Shown here in pieces: positions 26,052 through 33,723 of a stretch of DNA of 64,000 nt. The first letter of the stretch is position 1; each line of letters begins with the position of its first letter. Origin of the DNA: Streptomyces sp. NBC_00557 (lineage in GTDB: Bacteria; Actinomycetota; Actinomycetes; Streptomycetales; Streptomycetaceae); assembly GCF_036345995.1 (NCBI RefSeq), contig NZ_CP107796.1:8432001-8496000 (forward strand). Reading direction: 5' to 3'. Under the pieces are notes generated by a model. That model worked only from the letters and a program-made list of their open reading frames with translations, had not been told where the DNA came from and ran no database searches. Position numbers and translations under genes: made by a program.

Positions 26052-26270
26052 TCATAGCCACTCGTTGATGGCTGCGACCAGCACGGTCGCGTGATGGCGG
26101 ACGGCGAGTTTGTCGTACCTCGTGGCGACGACACGATAGCGTTTCAGTCGGTTGATCTCGCGTTCAACGGCGTGCCGCTGCTTGTAGTCGGCCTTGTCGA
26201 ACTTCGGCGGGCGGCCACCCTAGGCCCGGTCGGCACGGACCTTGTCCGGCCGGGAGCGTGGTTGGCCCTA
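26052..26270 (-). pseudogene. IS5-family transposase, C-terminal remnant with TAG
   Basis: The minus strand reads RPDKVRADRA, TAG, GGRPPKFDKADYKQRHAVER, INRLKRYRVVATRYDKLAVR and VLVAAINEWL, ending at TGA 26054-26052. The TAG falls where related proteins have Tyr, or at the junction of an internal deletion; the segment that normally lies between RADRAY and GGRPP is absent. Confidence 0.8.
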
Positions 26271-26280
26271 GTCTGTCCCC

Positions 26281-26547
26281 GTGGATCCCCAAGATGAAGC
26301 TGAAGCCCGAAGCGCGGGTAGGCGGGACGAGTATGTAGTGAACGAGCTGCGTGGGGCCATCGCCCACTACCAACCTGTTGGGGACGCCACCCGGATATTC
26401 AAGACTCACGCTGTCAGCCTGGCGGACGAACTGGGGATCGAAGTGGCGGAACTGATCGGTTGCCGCTACAGCTGCTGGGTCGAGCCGGACCCGTACGGCG
26501 TGACCAGAAGTGACTTCCGATTGATTGCGCCAGGTCGGCCAACCTAA
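26281..26547 (+). CDS. Small hypothetical protein
   Basis: 88 residues from GTG 26281 (AHYQPVGDATRIFKTHAVSL, ELGIEVAELIGCRYSCWVE). There is no Shine-Dalgarno site, while TAGTCT at 26269-26274 fits a -10 box, so a leaderless start is likely. It ends immediately before the IS5 element that starts at 26548, so its terminator region has been displaced. Family not known. Confidence 0.6.
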   Translation: MDPQDEAEARSAGRRDEYVVNELRGAIAHYQPVGDATRIFKTHAVSLADELGIEVAELIGCRYSCWVEPDPYGVTRSDFRLIAPGRPT

Positions 26548-26682
26548 GAGGTCATCTCAATTGGCAAGTGGGCCTCAGCAGGTGAGAGTCAGGTGCTGTT
26601 CGGCCCAGGCGCCATGGCTTGACCGTGATGTGAGACTTGCAGCATGGACATGGGGCGTGAGTCACGCTGGGAAAAGGACGCA

Positions 26683-26898
26683 ATGACGGTAGAGATCGTT
26701 TTCGCCCTGGTGACTGCCGTCGCGCTGGCTGCGGCGGTCTTCGTCGTCGCTCTGGCTCTCGCACTAGCCTTTGGCATCTCTGGTTCAGCGGAGAAGGGTG
26801 TGTTGGTGGGGGGTGCGCTGCTCGGAGCGGCGGCCGGAGTGTGGCGTCTGGTACGAGTGCTGCGTCGGTTCGACGCCCAACGCCGAAGAGGCCACTGA
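26683..26898 (+). CDS. Small two-helix membrane protein inside the IS5 element
   Basis: 71 residues from ATG 26683, chosen over ATG 26644 because GGAAAAGGA lies just upstream. Segments TAVALAAAVFVVALALALAF and KGVLVGGALLGAAAGVW are membrane helices, followed by a basic tail (RFDAQRRRGH). It lies between the left terminal repeat and the transposase, in the same direction. Nothing links it to transposition; it could be cargo, or part of an older sequence taken in by a new left end. Confidence 0.65.
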   Translation: MTVEIVFALVTAVALAAAVFVVALALALAFGISGSAEKGVLVGGALLGAAAGVWRLVRVLRRFDAQRRRGH

Positions 26899-26935
26899 CT
26901 GCGGGCCTTCTCCTCCAGGTCGGTAGCCTGCCGAC

Positions 26936-27741
26936 GTGGGGATCGTTGAGCGGCTGGTGCCGAATGAGTTGTGGAAGTTGTTCCAGCGGGTGGTTCCGGA
27001 GGCGCCGTCGCGGCCGCAGGGTGGCGGCCGGCGCCGCCACGGTGACCGGGAGGTCCTGGCCGCGATCGTGTTCGTGGCCACGTCGGGCTGCACGTGGCAG
27101 CAGTTGCCGTCCGCGTCGTTCGGGCCCTCGGGAGCGACGGCTCACCGGCGATTCGCCGAGTGGTCGAAGGCCCGGGTATGGGCGAAGCTGCACCGCCTGG
27201 TGCTCGACGAGCTCGGCTCTCGCGGAGAGCTGGACTGGTCGCGCTGCGCGATCGACTCCGTGAACATGCGGGCCCTGAAAAGGGGGAACTGACGGGTCCG
27301 AATCCTGTCGACCGCGGCAAGTACGGCTCGAAGATCCACTTGATCACCGAGCGCACCGGACTGCTCCTTTCTGTGGGGATCTCCGGCGCGAACCTGCACG
27401 ACAGCCAGGCACTCGAACCGCTCGTGCGGGGAATCCCGCCCATCCGCTCCCGTCGCGGACCGCGCCGGCGACGTCCGGCCAAGCTGCACGCCGACAAGGG
27501 CTACGACTACAACCACCTGCGCCGATGGTTACGCACACGCGGCATCCGGCACCGCATCGCCCGTAAAGGCATCGAGTCTTCCGAGCGACTCGGCCGTCAC
27601 CGCTGGACGATCGAACGAACCATGGCCTGGCTCGCCGGATACCGCCGACTGCACCGCCGCTACGAACGCAAAGCCAGCCACTTCCTGGCTTTCACCAGCA
27701 TCGCCTGCACCCTCATCTGCTACCGCAGACTCACCAATTGA
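26936..27741 (+). CDS. IS5-family transposase, two frames with -1 shift
   Basis: The first frame starts at GTG 26936 (ERLVPNELWKLFQRVVPEAP, AAIVFVATSGCTWQQLP) and ends at TGA 27290-27292. The second frame continues from AAAAGGGGG at 27278-27286 (DRGKYGSKIHLITERTGLLL, LHADKGYDYNHLRRWLRTRG, HRWTIERTMAWLAGYRRL) to 27741. The A4G5 run is a classic slippage site, so one fused product of about 268 residues is expected. DDE residues: D in CAIDSVNM, D in LHADKGYD, E in WTIERTMAW. It appears intact. Confidence 0.85.
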
Positions 27742-27851
27742 GATGACTTCTAAGCCCCAGGGTTGATGTCCATCCCCCCAAGTGCCTACTGCGGCTGCTA
27801 CGACGTGGAACGACGGAAAGCACCAGCAGCGTCCGGGAGACTCGCAGGTCA

Positions 27852-28163
27852 GTGTCTCGCCCAGGTCAGCGCCGAGAAGCATACGCGATCTTCAAACTGG
27901 TGCTCCTGGTCCGAGAGTATGGTCGCGCTGGTCAAGGCCGCGTGCGGCGTGCTGACACCAACAAGCACGAACGGCAGCGGTCAAGGCCGGACGTCAGTGG
28001 ACGACCAGGCCGCTATCCGTGCTCAGCCTGCGGAACACCGGCCGTTGCCACCTGCCGTCGCATCATCCTGGGGCTGGGGCTGGGGCTGGGGCTGGGGCTG
28101 GGGCTGGGGCTGCGCTGGCAGGACTCGTGCCGCAACTGCGTGATCGCCGGGTGGGCTCTGTGA
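27852..28163 (+). CDS. Small Cys-pair protein with an in-frame Leu-Gly repeat
   Basis: From GTG 27852 the frame ends RYPCSACGTPAVATCRR, then an (LG) run, then LRWQDSCRNCVIAGWAL and TGA 28161-28163. Two CxxC pairs suggest a zinc ribbon. Between them lies a seven-fold GGGGCT DNA repeat that reads as Leu-Gly. The stop overlaps the next GTG (28160), which supports the frame. The first 40 codons are less convincing, so the start is uncertain. It looks like a small gene from an integrative element. Confidence 0.5.
   Translation: MSRPGQRREAYAIFKLVLLVREYGRAGQGRVRRADTNKHERQRSRPDVSGRPGRYPCSACGTPAVATCRRIILGLGLGLGLGLGLGLRWQDSCRNCVIAGWAL
28068..28112 (+). repeat. (GGGGCT)7 tandem repeat, G-quadruplex candidate
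   Basis: Seven G4 runs separated by CT lie at 28070-28073, 28076-28079, 28082-28085, 28088-28091, 28094-28097, 28100-28103 and 28106-28109. The six-base period keeps the reading frame, so slippage would change only the number of Leu-Gly pairs in the encoded protein. Confidence 0.9.
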
Positions 28164-28359
28164 GCCCCGGCCGCTACCACCTGCTGCTCACTACCGGCGG
28201 CCGGCCGGTGCAGCACGGCTGGTGGAACCGGGAGGAGACCGCGCACGGCAAATTCCGGCGCTGGATCGGGGCGGGTACGGCGGCATGCCCGACGCGTGCG
28301 TCATCCTTACCGACGAGGAGACCGTCGGCGTCGTGGCCGCCTGGCCGGATCAGCGGTAG
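28160..28359 (+). pseudogene. Small DUF-like protein, frameshifted (block copy 1)
   Basis: GTG 28160 overlaps the upstream stop. The reading VSPGRYHLLLTTGGRPVQHG, WWNREETAHGKFRRWIG changes frame near 28270 to YGGMPDACVILTDEETVGVV and AAWPDQR, TAG at 28357-28359. A related C-terminus occurs at 29167-29241. This would be a 66-residue protein of the kind found in Streptomyces integrative elements; function unknown. Confidence 0.55.
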
Positions 28360-28410
28360 ATCCGGCAGCGGCTACTCGTCGACTGGGTCCTTCGGGGCGT
28401 GCCGCACGGC

Positions 28411-28496
28411 CTACTTCACGGTCTGCTCGATCTTGTAGCGGCTGGCCTCGGCGGCTTCGGCGTGCGCGGTGATGGCTGCCTATACGGCCTCGGCAC
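28411..28496 (-). pseudogene. Fragment of the 74-residue helical protein (block copy 1)
   Basis: The minus strand reads EAV, TAG (28482-28480), AAITAHAEAAEASRYKIEQT and VK, TAG 28413-28411. This matches the C-terminal half of the gene at 29517-29741 (AAITAHAEATEASRYEVEQ). Confidence 0.65.
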
Positions 28497-28573
28497 TGGC
28501 TACGCCCGACGGTGGGGGCACGGGGCGGGGTTACTGGTGGGGCCTCAGGTGGGCGGTTATGTAGTGTACGGAA

Positions 28574-29137
28574 ATGACAAGAAGCGAGGGGCTCGCAGAG
28601 CAGTTGGACTGGCACTGGCGCACGAACCTGCGGCCGCGGCTGGACGGTCTTACCGATGAGGAGTACTTCTGGGAGCCGGTGCGCGGCTGCTGGAGCATCC
28701 GCCCACGTGGCACTTCGGCCACACCGATGTCGGCAGGTTCGGGGGAGTGGACGATGGACTTCGCGTCCCCTGACCCGGTGCCGGCGCCGGTGACCACGAT
28801 TGCCTGGCGGCTGGCGCACATCATCGTCTCGTGCCTGGGCTATCGGGTCGGATGGTACTTCGGCGGCCAGGACGTCGACTCCCAGACATTCGCCTACGCG
28901 GGGACCGCTGACGAGGCGCTGAAGCAGCTCGATGAGATGTACGGGAGATGGCACGCGGGGGTCCGCAAACTCTCTGACGCTGACCTGGAGAATCCGCCCA
29001 CGGTGGGTCCCGAGCGGTTTCCCATGGAGAACAGGGTCCTGCACGTCAACAGGGAGCTGATCCACCACGGCGCCGAGATTTCCCTGCTGCGCGACCTCTA
29101 CCGCTGGCAGGACGGAGCAGTTCCGCGCCGCATATGA
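28574..29137 (+). CDS. DinB-family protein
   Basis: 187 residues from ATG 28574. Four-helix DinB features: QLDWHWRTNLRPRLDGLTDE, EYFWEPVRGCWSIRPRG, TIAWRLAHIIVSCLGYRVGW, and HVNRELIHHGAEISLLRDLY. The three metal His positions are represented by W/H in the first helix, H in RLAHII and H in LIHHGAE. Actinobacterial DinB proteins are often mycothiol-dependent transferases for detoxification. It lies between the two copies of the small-gene block. Confidence 0.85.
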   Translation: MTRSEGLAEQLDWHWRTNLRPRLDGLTDEEYFWEPVRGCWSIRPRGTSATPMSAGSGEWTMDFASPDPVPAPVTTIAWRLAHIIVSCLGYRVGWYFGGQDVDSQTFAYAGTADEALKQLDEMYGRWHAGVRKLSDADLENPPTVGPERFPMENRVLHVNRELIHHGAEISLLRDLYRWQDGAVPRRI

Positions 29138-29166
29138 CTTTGCGGTAACCGGCAATCGAGCTTCGG

Positions 29167-29241
29167 AAGCAGGGCGCCCACATCACCCTCACCGACGAGG
29201 AGATCGGCGACGTGTTGACGACCTGGCCCAAGGGCCCCTGA
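29167..29241 (+). pseudogene. C-terminal remnant of the small DUF-like protein (block copy 2)
   Basis: GAHITLTDEEIGDVLTTWPK then GP and TGA 29239-29241 parallels ACVILTDEETVGVVAAWPDQ at 28296-28359. The N-terminal half is missing, replaced by the DinB side. Confidence 0.55.
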
Positions 29242-29277
29242 GGGTCTGCCATCCTGGCCAGGACCGAGGAGGCGAGC

Positions 29278-29496
29278 ATGGCCCACCGCCCGTATCCGAA
29301 GCGCCAGCGTGCGCTGCGGCAGATCGAACGGCATGAATGCGAAGTCGGCCCCGCCGCCCCGCCGCGGCCACTCACGGAGTTCGAGCAGCAGCTCCTCGAC
29401 GGCACAGCCACCATCGTGAAAGCCGTCGCGCCGGTGACGGCCATCCTGCAGCGGCTCACGCCTCCAGTCGACGAGTACCGCACGTCGACTCGCTGA
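29278..29496 (+). CDS. Small hypothetical protein (block copy 2)
   Basis: 72 residues from ATG 29278 with GAGGAGG 5 bases upstream. The N-terminus is basic (RPYPKRQRALRQIERHE), the centre Pro-rich, then an amphipathic helix (FEQQLLDGTATIVKAVAPV). It lies between a fragment of the small DUF-like gene and the convergent helical protein gene. No known function. Confidence 0.6.
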   Translation: MAHRPYPKRQRALRQIERHECEVGPAAPPRPLTEFEQQLLDGTATIVKAVAPVTAILQRLTPPVDEYRTSTR

Positions 29497-29516
29497 CCTA
29501 CTCGGCCGGGTGCTCC

Positions 29517-29741
29517 TCAGCGGGCCGGCCCGCGCTTCACGGCCTGCTCCACCTCGTAGCGGCTGGCCTCGGTGGCTTCGGCGTGCGCGGTGATGGCCGC
29601 CTGTATGGCCTGGGACGCCTCGCGCCACCGGCGCCACTGGGCGTCGTACTCGTCACCGGCCAGACCTGCGAGCTTGGCGCGTTCCTCCTCGGCGGATCGT
29701 TCCAGCTGGAGCAACTCATCGGGTGCCTCTGCCACAGGCAT
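29517..29741 (-). CDS. Small helical protein (block copy 2, intact)
   Basis: 74 residues from ATG 29741 (DELLQLERSAEEERAKLAGL, EYDAQWRRWREASQAIQ, AAITAHAEATEASRYEVEQ). It is highly charged and probably all-helical. Convergent with the gene before it (stop codons 20 bases apart). A truncated copy is at 28411-28496. An upstream ATG at 29780 is possible. Confidence 0.65.
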   Translation of the reverse strand: MPVAEAPDELLQLERSAEEERAKLAGLAGDEYDAQWRRWREASQAIQAAITAHAEATEASRYEVEQAVKRGPAR

Positions 29742-29887
29742 GGATCCTAAGTGGCGAGTGTGACGGGCCGACGATCGCACTTACCACCCGATCGGGTAAG
29801 CCGTCCCCGGCTGCCGGGCGGGTCGCCGGTGGGAGCCAGTACGAAGATCACGAACTGCCCGTGATCTTCGAGAGGCCCCCTTGTCTC

Positions 29888-30208
29888 GTGCGTCTCGCCC
29901 GTACCGCTGCCGCAGCTGTCACTGCCTTCGCCGCGCTTCTCATCCCGACGACCGCGCACGCCGCCCCTGTTGCCGCGCCCGGTGACACCGTCACCGCCCC
30001 CGTGCGCGATCTCCTGGCGCAGTTCACGGTGCGCGCCGAGGACCGCACCGGCTCTGAGCGCTCGAAGTTCAAGCACTGGATCGATGCGGACAAGGACGGC
30101 TGCAACACCCGGGTTATCTGCACTCCCGGGTTGGATCAGTACACAACGCCGTTGGTGCACAACGATCTTAACCTGCCAACGCATCTGAGGGACGTGAGGC
30201 ACAAGTAG
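29888..30208 (+). pseudogene. Secreted HNH (DUF1524-type) nuclease, N-terminal part
   Basis: GTG 29888 gives a signal peptide (VRLARTAAAAVTAFAALLIP, cleavage after AHA) and a short spacer, then FTVRAEDRTGSERSKFKHW and DADKDGCNTR, the opening of secreted HNH-type nucleases of the GmrSD C-terminal/DUF1524 kind. After GCNTR the natural sequence ends; the frame runs 26 more codons of unrelated sequence to TAG 30206-30208. The His/Asn catalytic part is lost. Confidence 0.65.
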
Positions 30209-30294
30209 CCCGCCACGCCCACCTTGCATCGTCGGCAACAGGGTGGTCCGAGAACGCGCCAGCCGATGATCAGCGGTCGGTAGGCTGGTCGATC

Positions 30295-30780
30295 TTGACT
30301 AATGACTGGCGGAGGAACCGGATCGGTAGCACACTCCGGGGCGAGAATCCCACGGTGCTCCGAAGGGTGAAGGCCGGGTTTGCGGTGATCGGGGACGTCC
30401 AGTTCCTCCCGGGATATTCGGTCCTCCTCGTGGATGATCCTTCGGTGCAGCGGCTGTCGGAACTTCCGAAGAGTAAGCGGCTTGCGTTCCTGTCCGGCAT
30501 GGACAAGCTGGGCGAGGCCGTCGAACGCGTCTGTGAGCGGTTGGATCCGGCTTTCCTGCGAGTCAATCTGGAGATCCTCGGGAATGCCGATCCGTTCCTG
30601 CATGCGCATGTGTGGCCGCGGTTCGGCTGGGAGCCAGCCGATCTCGTGGGCGGACCGGTGTGGCTGTATCCGCGTGAGCTATGGAGCGAACATCATGCCC
30701 TCGGCCCGCAGCACGACGTACTGCGCGAGGCCATCGGTGACGAAACTGGACCGGCTGGCGTCCTGACGTGTGGGAAGTAA
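30295..30780 (+). CDS. HIT-like hydrolase/transferase
   Basis: 161 residues from TTG 30295 (no better start in frame). The sequence FAVIGDVQFLPGYSVLLVDD, RVNLEILGNADPFLHAHVWP has the layout of HIT proteins, with LHAHVWPRF as the His motif (H-x-H-x-x, third His replaced by Pro-Arg). HIT enzymes act on nucleoside phosphates such as Ap4A or on adenylylated compounds. It ends 42 bases before the ProRS gene on the same strand and may be co-transcribed with it. Confidence 0.75.
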   Translation: MTNDWRRNRIGSTLRGENPTVLRRVKAGFAVIGDVQFLPGYSVLLVDDPSVQRLSELPKSKRLAFLSGMDKLGEAVERVCERLDPAFLRVNLEILGNADPFLHAHVWPRFGWEPADLVGGPVWLYPRELWSEHHALGPQHDVLREAIGDETGPAGVLTCGK

Positions 30781-30822
30781 TCGGTTGGCGCCTTGGTGGA
30801 GCCGCGTCCTACTGTGCGCGTC

Positions 30823-32235
30823 ATGGCAAAAGCACCCGTTCTCACACCCCAGGCGGACGACTTCCCCCGCTGGTACCAGGACCTGGTCAGCAAGGCCGAA
30901 CTGGCCGACAACGGGCCGGTGCGCGGCACCATGGTCATCCGACCGTACGGATACGGCCTGTGGGAGCGGATGCAGCAGGAGGTGGACGCCCGGATCAAGG
31001 CGGCCGGCGCGCAGAACGCGTACTTTCCGCTCTTCATCCCGCAGTCGTACCTGACGAAGGAGGCCGAGCACGTCGAGGGCTTCGCGCCCGAACTGGCCGT
31101 AGTCACTCATGGCGGCGGCAAGGAGCTGGAAGAGCCCGTCGTCGTCCGCCCCACGTCTGAGACGATCGTCAACGACTACTTCTCCAAGTGGGTGCAGAGC
31201 TACCGCGACCTTCCGCTGTTGATCAACCAGTGGGCGAACGTGGTCCGCTGGGAGCTGAGGCCGCGCGTGTTCCTTCGTACGACGGAATTCCTGTGGCAGG
31301 AAGGCCACACGGCACACGCCACCTACGAGGACGCCCGGGACTACGCCGCACACATCCACCAGGAGGTGTACGCCGACTTCTTGGAAAACGTCCTCGCCAT
31401 GGATGTCGTACCGGGTCGCAAGACGGTCAGGGAGCGGTTCGCCGGCGCGATCAACACGCTCACCCTGGAAGGCATGATGGGCGACGGCAAGGCCCTCCAG
31501 CTGACCACAAGCCACGAACTGGGCCAGAACTTCTCCAAGGCGTTCCAGACGCGCTACCTGTCGAAGGACGGCCGAGAGGAATACGTCTGGCAGACGTCGT
31601 GGGGTTCCACGACCCGGATGGTCGGCGCACTGGTGATGATGCACGGCGACGATGACGGCCTTCGCATCCCGCCGCGTCTGGCCCCCGTTCAGGTGGTCAT
31701 CGTGGCCGTCAAGGGCGACGACGCGGTCCTGGACACGGTCCGCGGGATCCGTGACCGGCTGAAGACGGCTGGTATCCGCGTACACGTCGACGACCGCACC
31801 GACACGCCGTTCGGCCGCCGCGCGGTCGACTGGGAGCTCAAGGGGGTGCCGGTACGCATCGAGGTCGGGCCACGTGACGTGGAGAACGGGACTGCCGTGC
31901 TGGTCCGCCGCGTAGCGGGAAGCAAGGAGCCGACGCCGATCGGGGCACTGTCCGAGATCCTGCCCACGGTACTGGAGGACGACCAGGCGCTTCTGCTGGC
32001 CCAGTCCCGTAAGCGTCGCAACGACCGCACCGTCGAGGTGACCACGGTCGAGGAGGCTGCGGAGGCGGCGAGCACCGGCTGGGCGCGCATTGCCTGGGAA
32101 ACGCTGGGCGTGGAGGGTGAGGCCAAGCTCGCCGAACAGGGTGTCACCGTGCGGTGCTTGGTCGCCGCAGACGGTTCCGTTCCCGAGAGCGACGACCAGC
32201 CTGGCAACATCGCCGTCGTGGCACGCGCCTACTGA
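30823..32235 (+). CDS. proS: Prolyl-tRNA synthetase, archaeal/eukaryotic-like (ProS type 3)
   Basis: 470 residues. Class II motifs are clear: motif 1 GTMVIRPYGYGLWERMQQE, TSE in VVVRPTSETIVNDYF, motif 2 RTTEFLWQEGHTAHAT, motif 3 GALVMMHGDDDGLRIPPR. The anticodon domain follows (VVIVAVKGDDAVLDTVRGIR) and then a C-terminal domain. The editing insertion of bacterial-type ProRS (about 560 residues) is absent, so this is the shorter type. Streptomyces usually already has another proS elsewhere, so an extra copy in a mobile region may serve resistance to a ProRS inhibitor or replace the host enzyme; this is inference. Confidence 0.93.
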   Translation: MAKAPVLTPQADDFPRWYQDLVSKAELADNGPVRGTMVIRPYGYGLWERMQQEVDARIKAAGAQNAYFPLFIPQSYLTKEAEHVEGFAPELAVVTHGGGKELEEPVVVRPTSETIVNDYFSKWVQSYRDLPLLINQWANVVRWELRPRVFLRTTEFLWQEGHTAHATYEDARDYAAHIHQEVYADFLENVLAMDVVPGRKTVRERFAGAINTLTLEGMMGDGKALQLTTSHELGQNFSKAFQTRYLSKDGREEYVWQTSWGSTTRMVGALVMMHGDDDGLRIPPRLAPVQVVIVAVKGDDAVLDTVRGIRDRLKTAGIRVHVDDRTDTPFGRRAVDWELKGVPVRIEVGPRDVENGTAVLVRRVAGSKEPTPIGALSEILPTVLEDDQALLLAQSRKRRNDRTVEVTTVEEAAEAASTGWARIAWETLGVEGEAKLAEQGVTVRCLVAADGSVPESDDQPGNIAVVARAY

Positions 32236-32291
32236 CCCTAGTGAGACCGACGCTGCTGCTCCGCCTGGTTACCGTGGGCGGACCGGCGGCC

Positions 32292-32873
32292 TCACGGCAC
32301 GGCCCGCATCGCCTTGCGCAGCGCAAGGCGCAGCGATCCGGTGGTCTCTTCCGCTTCTTCCCGTTGTCCGGCGAGTCTTTCAGCACGGGCGTCGGCCTCG
32401 GCGAAATTTCTGGTCAGAGCCTGATTCTGGCGTTCCAGGTCCTGGATCCGGCGGACGAGGTCGGTGTGGGCCGCGTTGTCGATTTCCGCACCCAGGGCGA
32501 GCTGGACGCGACGCTTCAAGGCGTCGCGCTCGCGTTTGAGTTCCTGGATCTCTTCGCAGGCGAGTGCGAGGTCGGCGTGCAGACCGGCGGGCGTGGCCCG
32601 CTCGGGTCGGGGCACTGCGGCTGCTTCCCTGCCGTGTTGGGCCTGGTCGCTCATGGCATTGCGGATCGCAGCGTTGATGGCGGGTGTGTTGTAGATGAAC
32701 CAGATCGACACGTCTGCTTCGCGTGCCACCCGGGCGAAGGAGATGCGTTGTCCGGCGTTGAGCAGGTCACGGATGGCGCCTTGCGTGCGGATGGTCTTGG
32801 TTTCGCTGTCCGCCTGGCGGGCCTGGCGTAGGCGGGCTACGCGGGCATCGAGGGACGATTCAGTGCTGGTCAC
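32292..32873 (-). CDS. DUF6262 / Tn554 TnpC-like protein
   Basis: 193 residues. An N-terminal helix-turn-helix-like part (TIRTQGAIRDLLNAGQRISF, VAREADVSIWFIYNTPAI) is followed by a long coiled coil (CEEIQELKRERDALKRR, RRIQDLERQNQALTRNFAEA). This is the DUF6262 family, regularly placed directly after integrases of Tn554-like elements; its start overlaps the end of the integrase frame (14 bases). It probably assists site-specific integration. Intact, though its integrase is broken. Confidence 0.8.
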   Translation of the reverse strand: MTSTESSLDARVARLRQARQADSETKTIRTQGAIRDLLNAGQRISFARVAREADVSIWFIYNTPAINAAIRNAMSDQAQHGREAAAVPRPERATPAGLHADLALACEEIQELKRERDALKRRVQLALGAEIDNAAHTDLVRRIQDLERQNQALTRNFAEADARAERLAGQREEAEETTGSLRLALRKAMRAVP

Positions 32874-33590
32874 GTGCGCTCCGGATGGTCAGTCCGTCCA
32901 CGGGGATAATGGCGGCGGCCGAGCGTGCCTGGCGCAGTTCTCGCGCCGCGTCTTCAACAGCCGTACGCTCCGGCTCGGGCAGGGCATCCAGGGTGCGCCG
33001 CATCTGGTTCAGTGCCTTGTTGTAGCCGGTGATCTGATCGTCGAAGTTGCGGATGACCCAGTCGGCGGCGCCCATGACCAGGGCTGCTTCCTTGTCGGCC
33101 CGCAGCTCGGCGACCTGATGCTGCAGGGCCGGGAGGTAGGAGGGGTCGGGGCGGTAGAAGCCGCAGCCTGCGCACTGGAAGCGGATACGGCAGTGCTGCC
33201 CGGTGGCCTTGACGTTGCTGGGTTCGCTGCACCCGCCGTAAGGGACGGCGACGGTCTGGCCTTCGTAGGCCAGGGCGTCGCTGCAGCGGCGGGGGGTTGC
33301 CGTGCCGGTCGACGGTCAGCTGGGCGACCGTCTCGACGGCTTTGCGTTTCCGCTCCAGGGAGACCTTGAAGTAGCCCATGGTGGTGTCGATTTCGCGATG
33401 GTCCATCAACTCGCGCAAGTGGTCGACCGGGGCGCCGGCGCCGGCGTGCCGTTGGGCGTAGGCGTGCCGCAGCCCGTACATGGTGATCTCCGTCCGGTCG
33501 CACGGTACGGGATTGCCCTGGTCGTCGAGCCCTTCGCCGAGCAGAACGCAGGGCGAGGCCCGACGGCGGCTGCCCACCGCGCACCTGCTG
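32860..33590 (-). pseudogene. Tyrosine recombinase of Tn554 TnpB type, 5'-truncated and frameshifted
   Basis: Catalytic parts can be read on the minus strand: YGLRHAYAQRHAGAGAPVD (HxxR region) and LMDHREIDTTMGYFKVSLER (second His and Tyr nucleophile). Near 33290 one base change moves the frame to CSDALAYEGQTVAVPYGGC, FQCAGCGFYRPDPSYLPAL (zinc-binding tail) and VMGAADWVIRNFDDQITGY, ending at 32860. Everything upstream of GDDQGNPVPCDRTEIT is lost near 33590. Confidence 0.75.
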
Positions 33591-33723
33591 CATCGCGTTG
33601 CCGTCACCGCTGTACGGAGCTGACCGGGGAAGGTCGTCTGTGCTCGGCCGCCGGTTACCAGCGCGCGAAGTCAGGGCCTTACAGACGGTCTCCTTTGGTG
33701 AGTTTGCGGTAAATGCCGTCGAC

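Larger units (their letters stand above)
26548..27750 (+). mobile_element. IS5-family element (1.2 kb) enclosing an extra gene
   Basis: GAGGTCATCTCAATTGG at 26548-26564 is matched by its inverse (RC of GAAGTCATCTCAATTGG) at 27734-27750, one mismatch in 17. TAA flanks both ends (26545-26547 and 27751-27753), a typical 3-bp TNA target duplication of the IS1031/IS5 type. The element holds a complete two-frame transposase and, in front of it, a small membrane protein gene, making it about 300 bp longer than usual for the group. Confidence 0.8.

Noticed and set aside
28013..28112. GGGGCT tandem repeat as a CRISPR-like array
   Set aside because: Six-base units without spacers are a microsatellite, not CRISPR.
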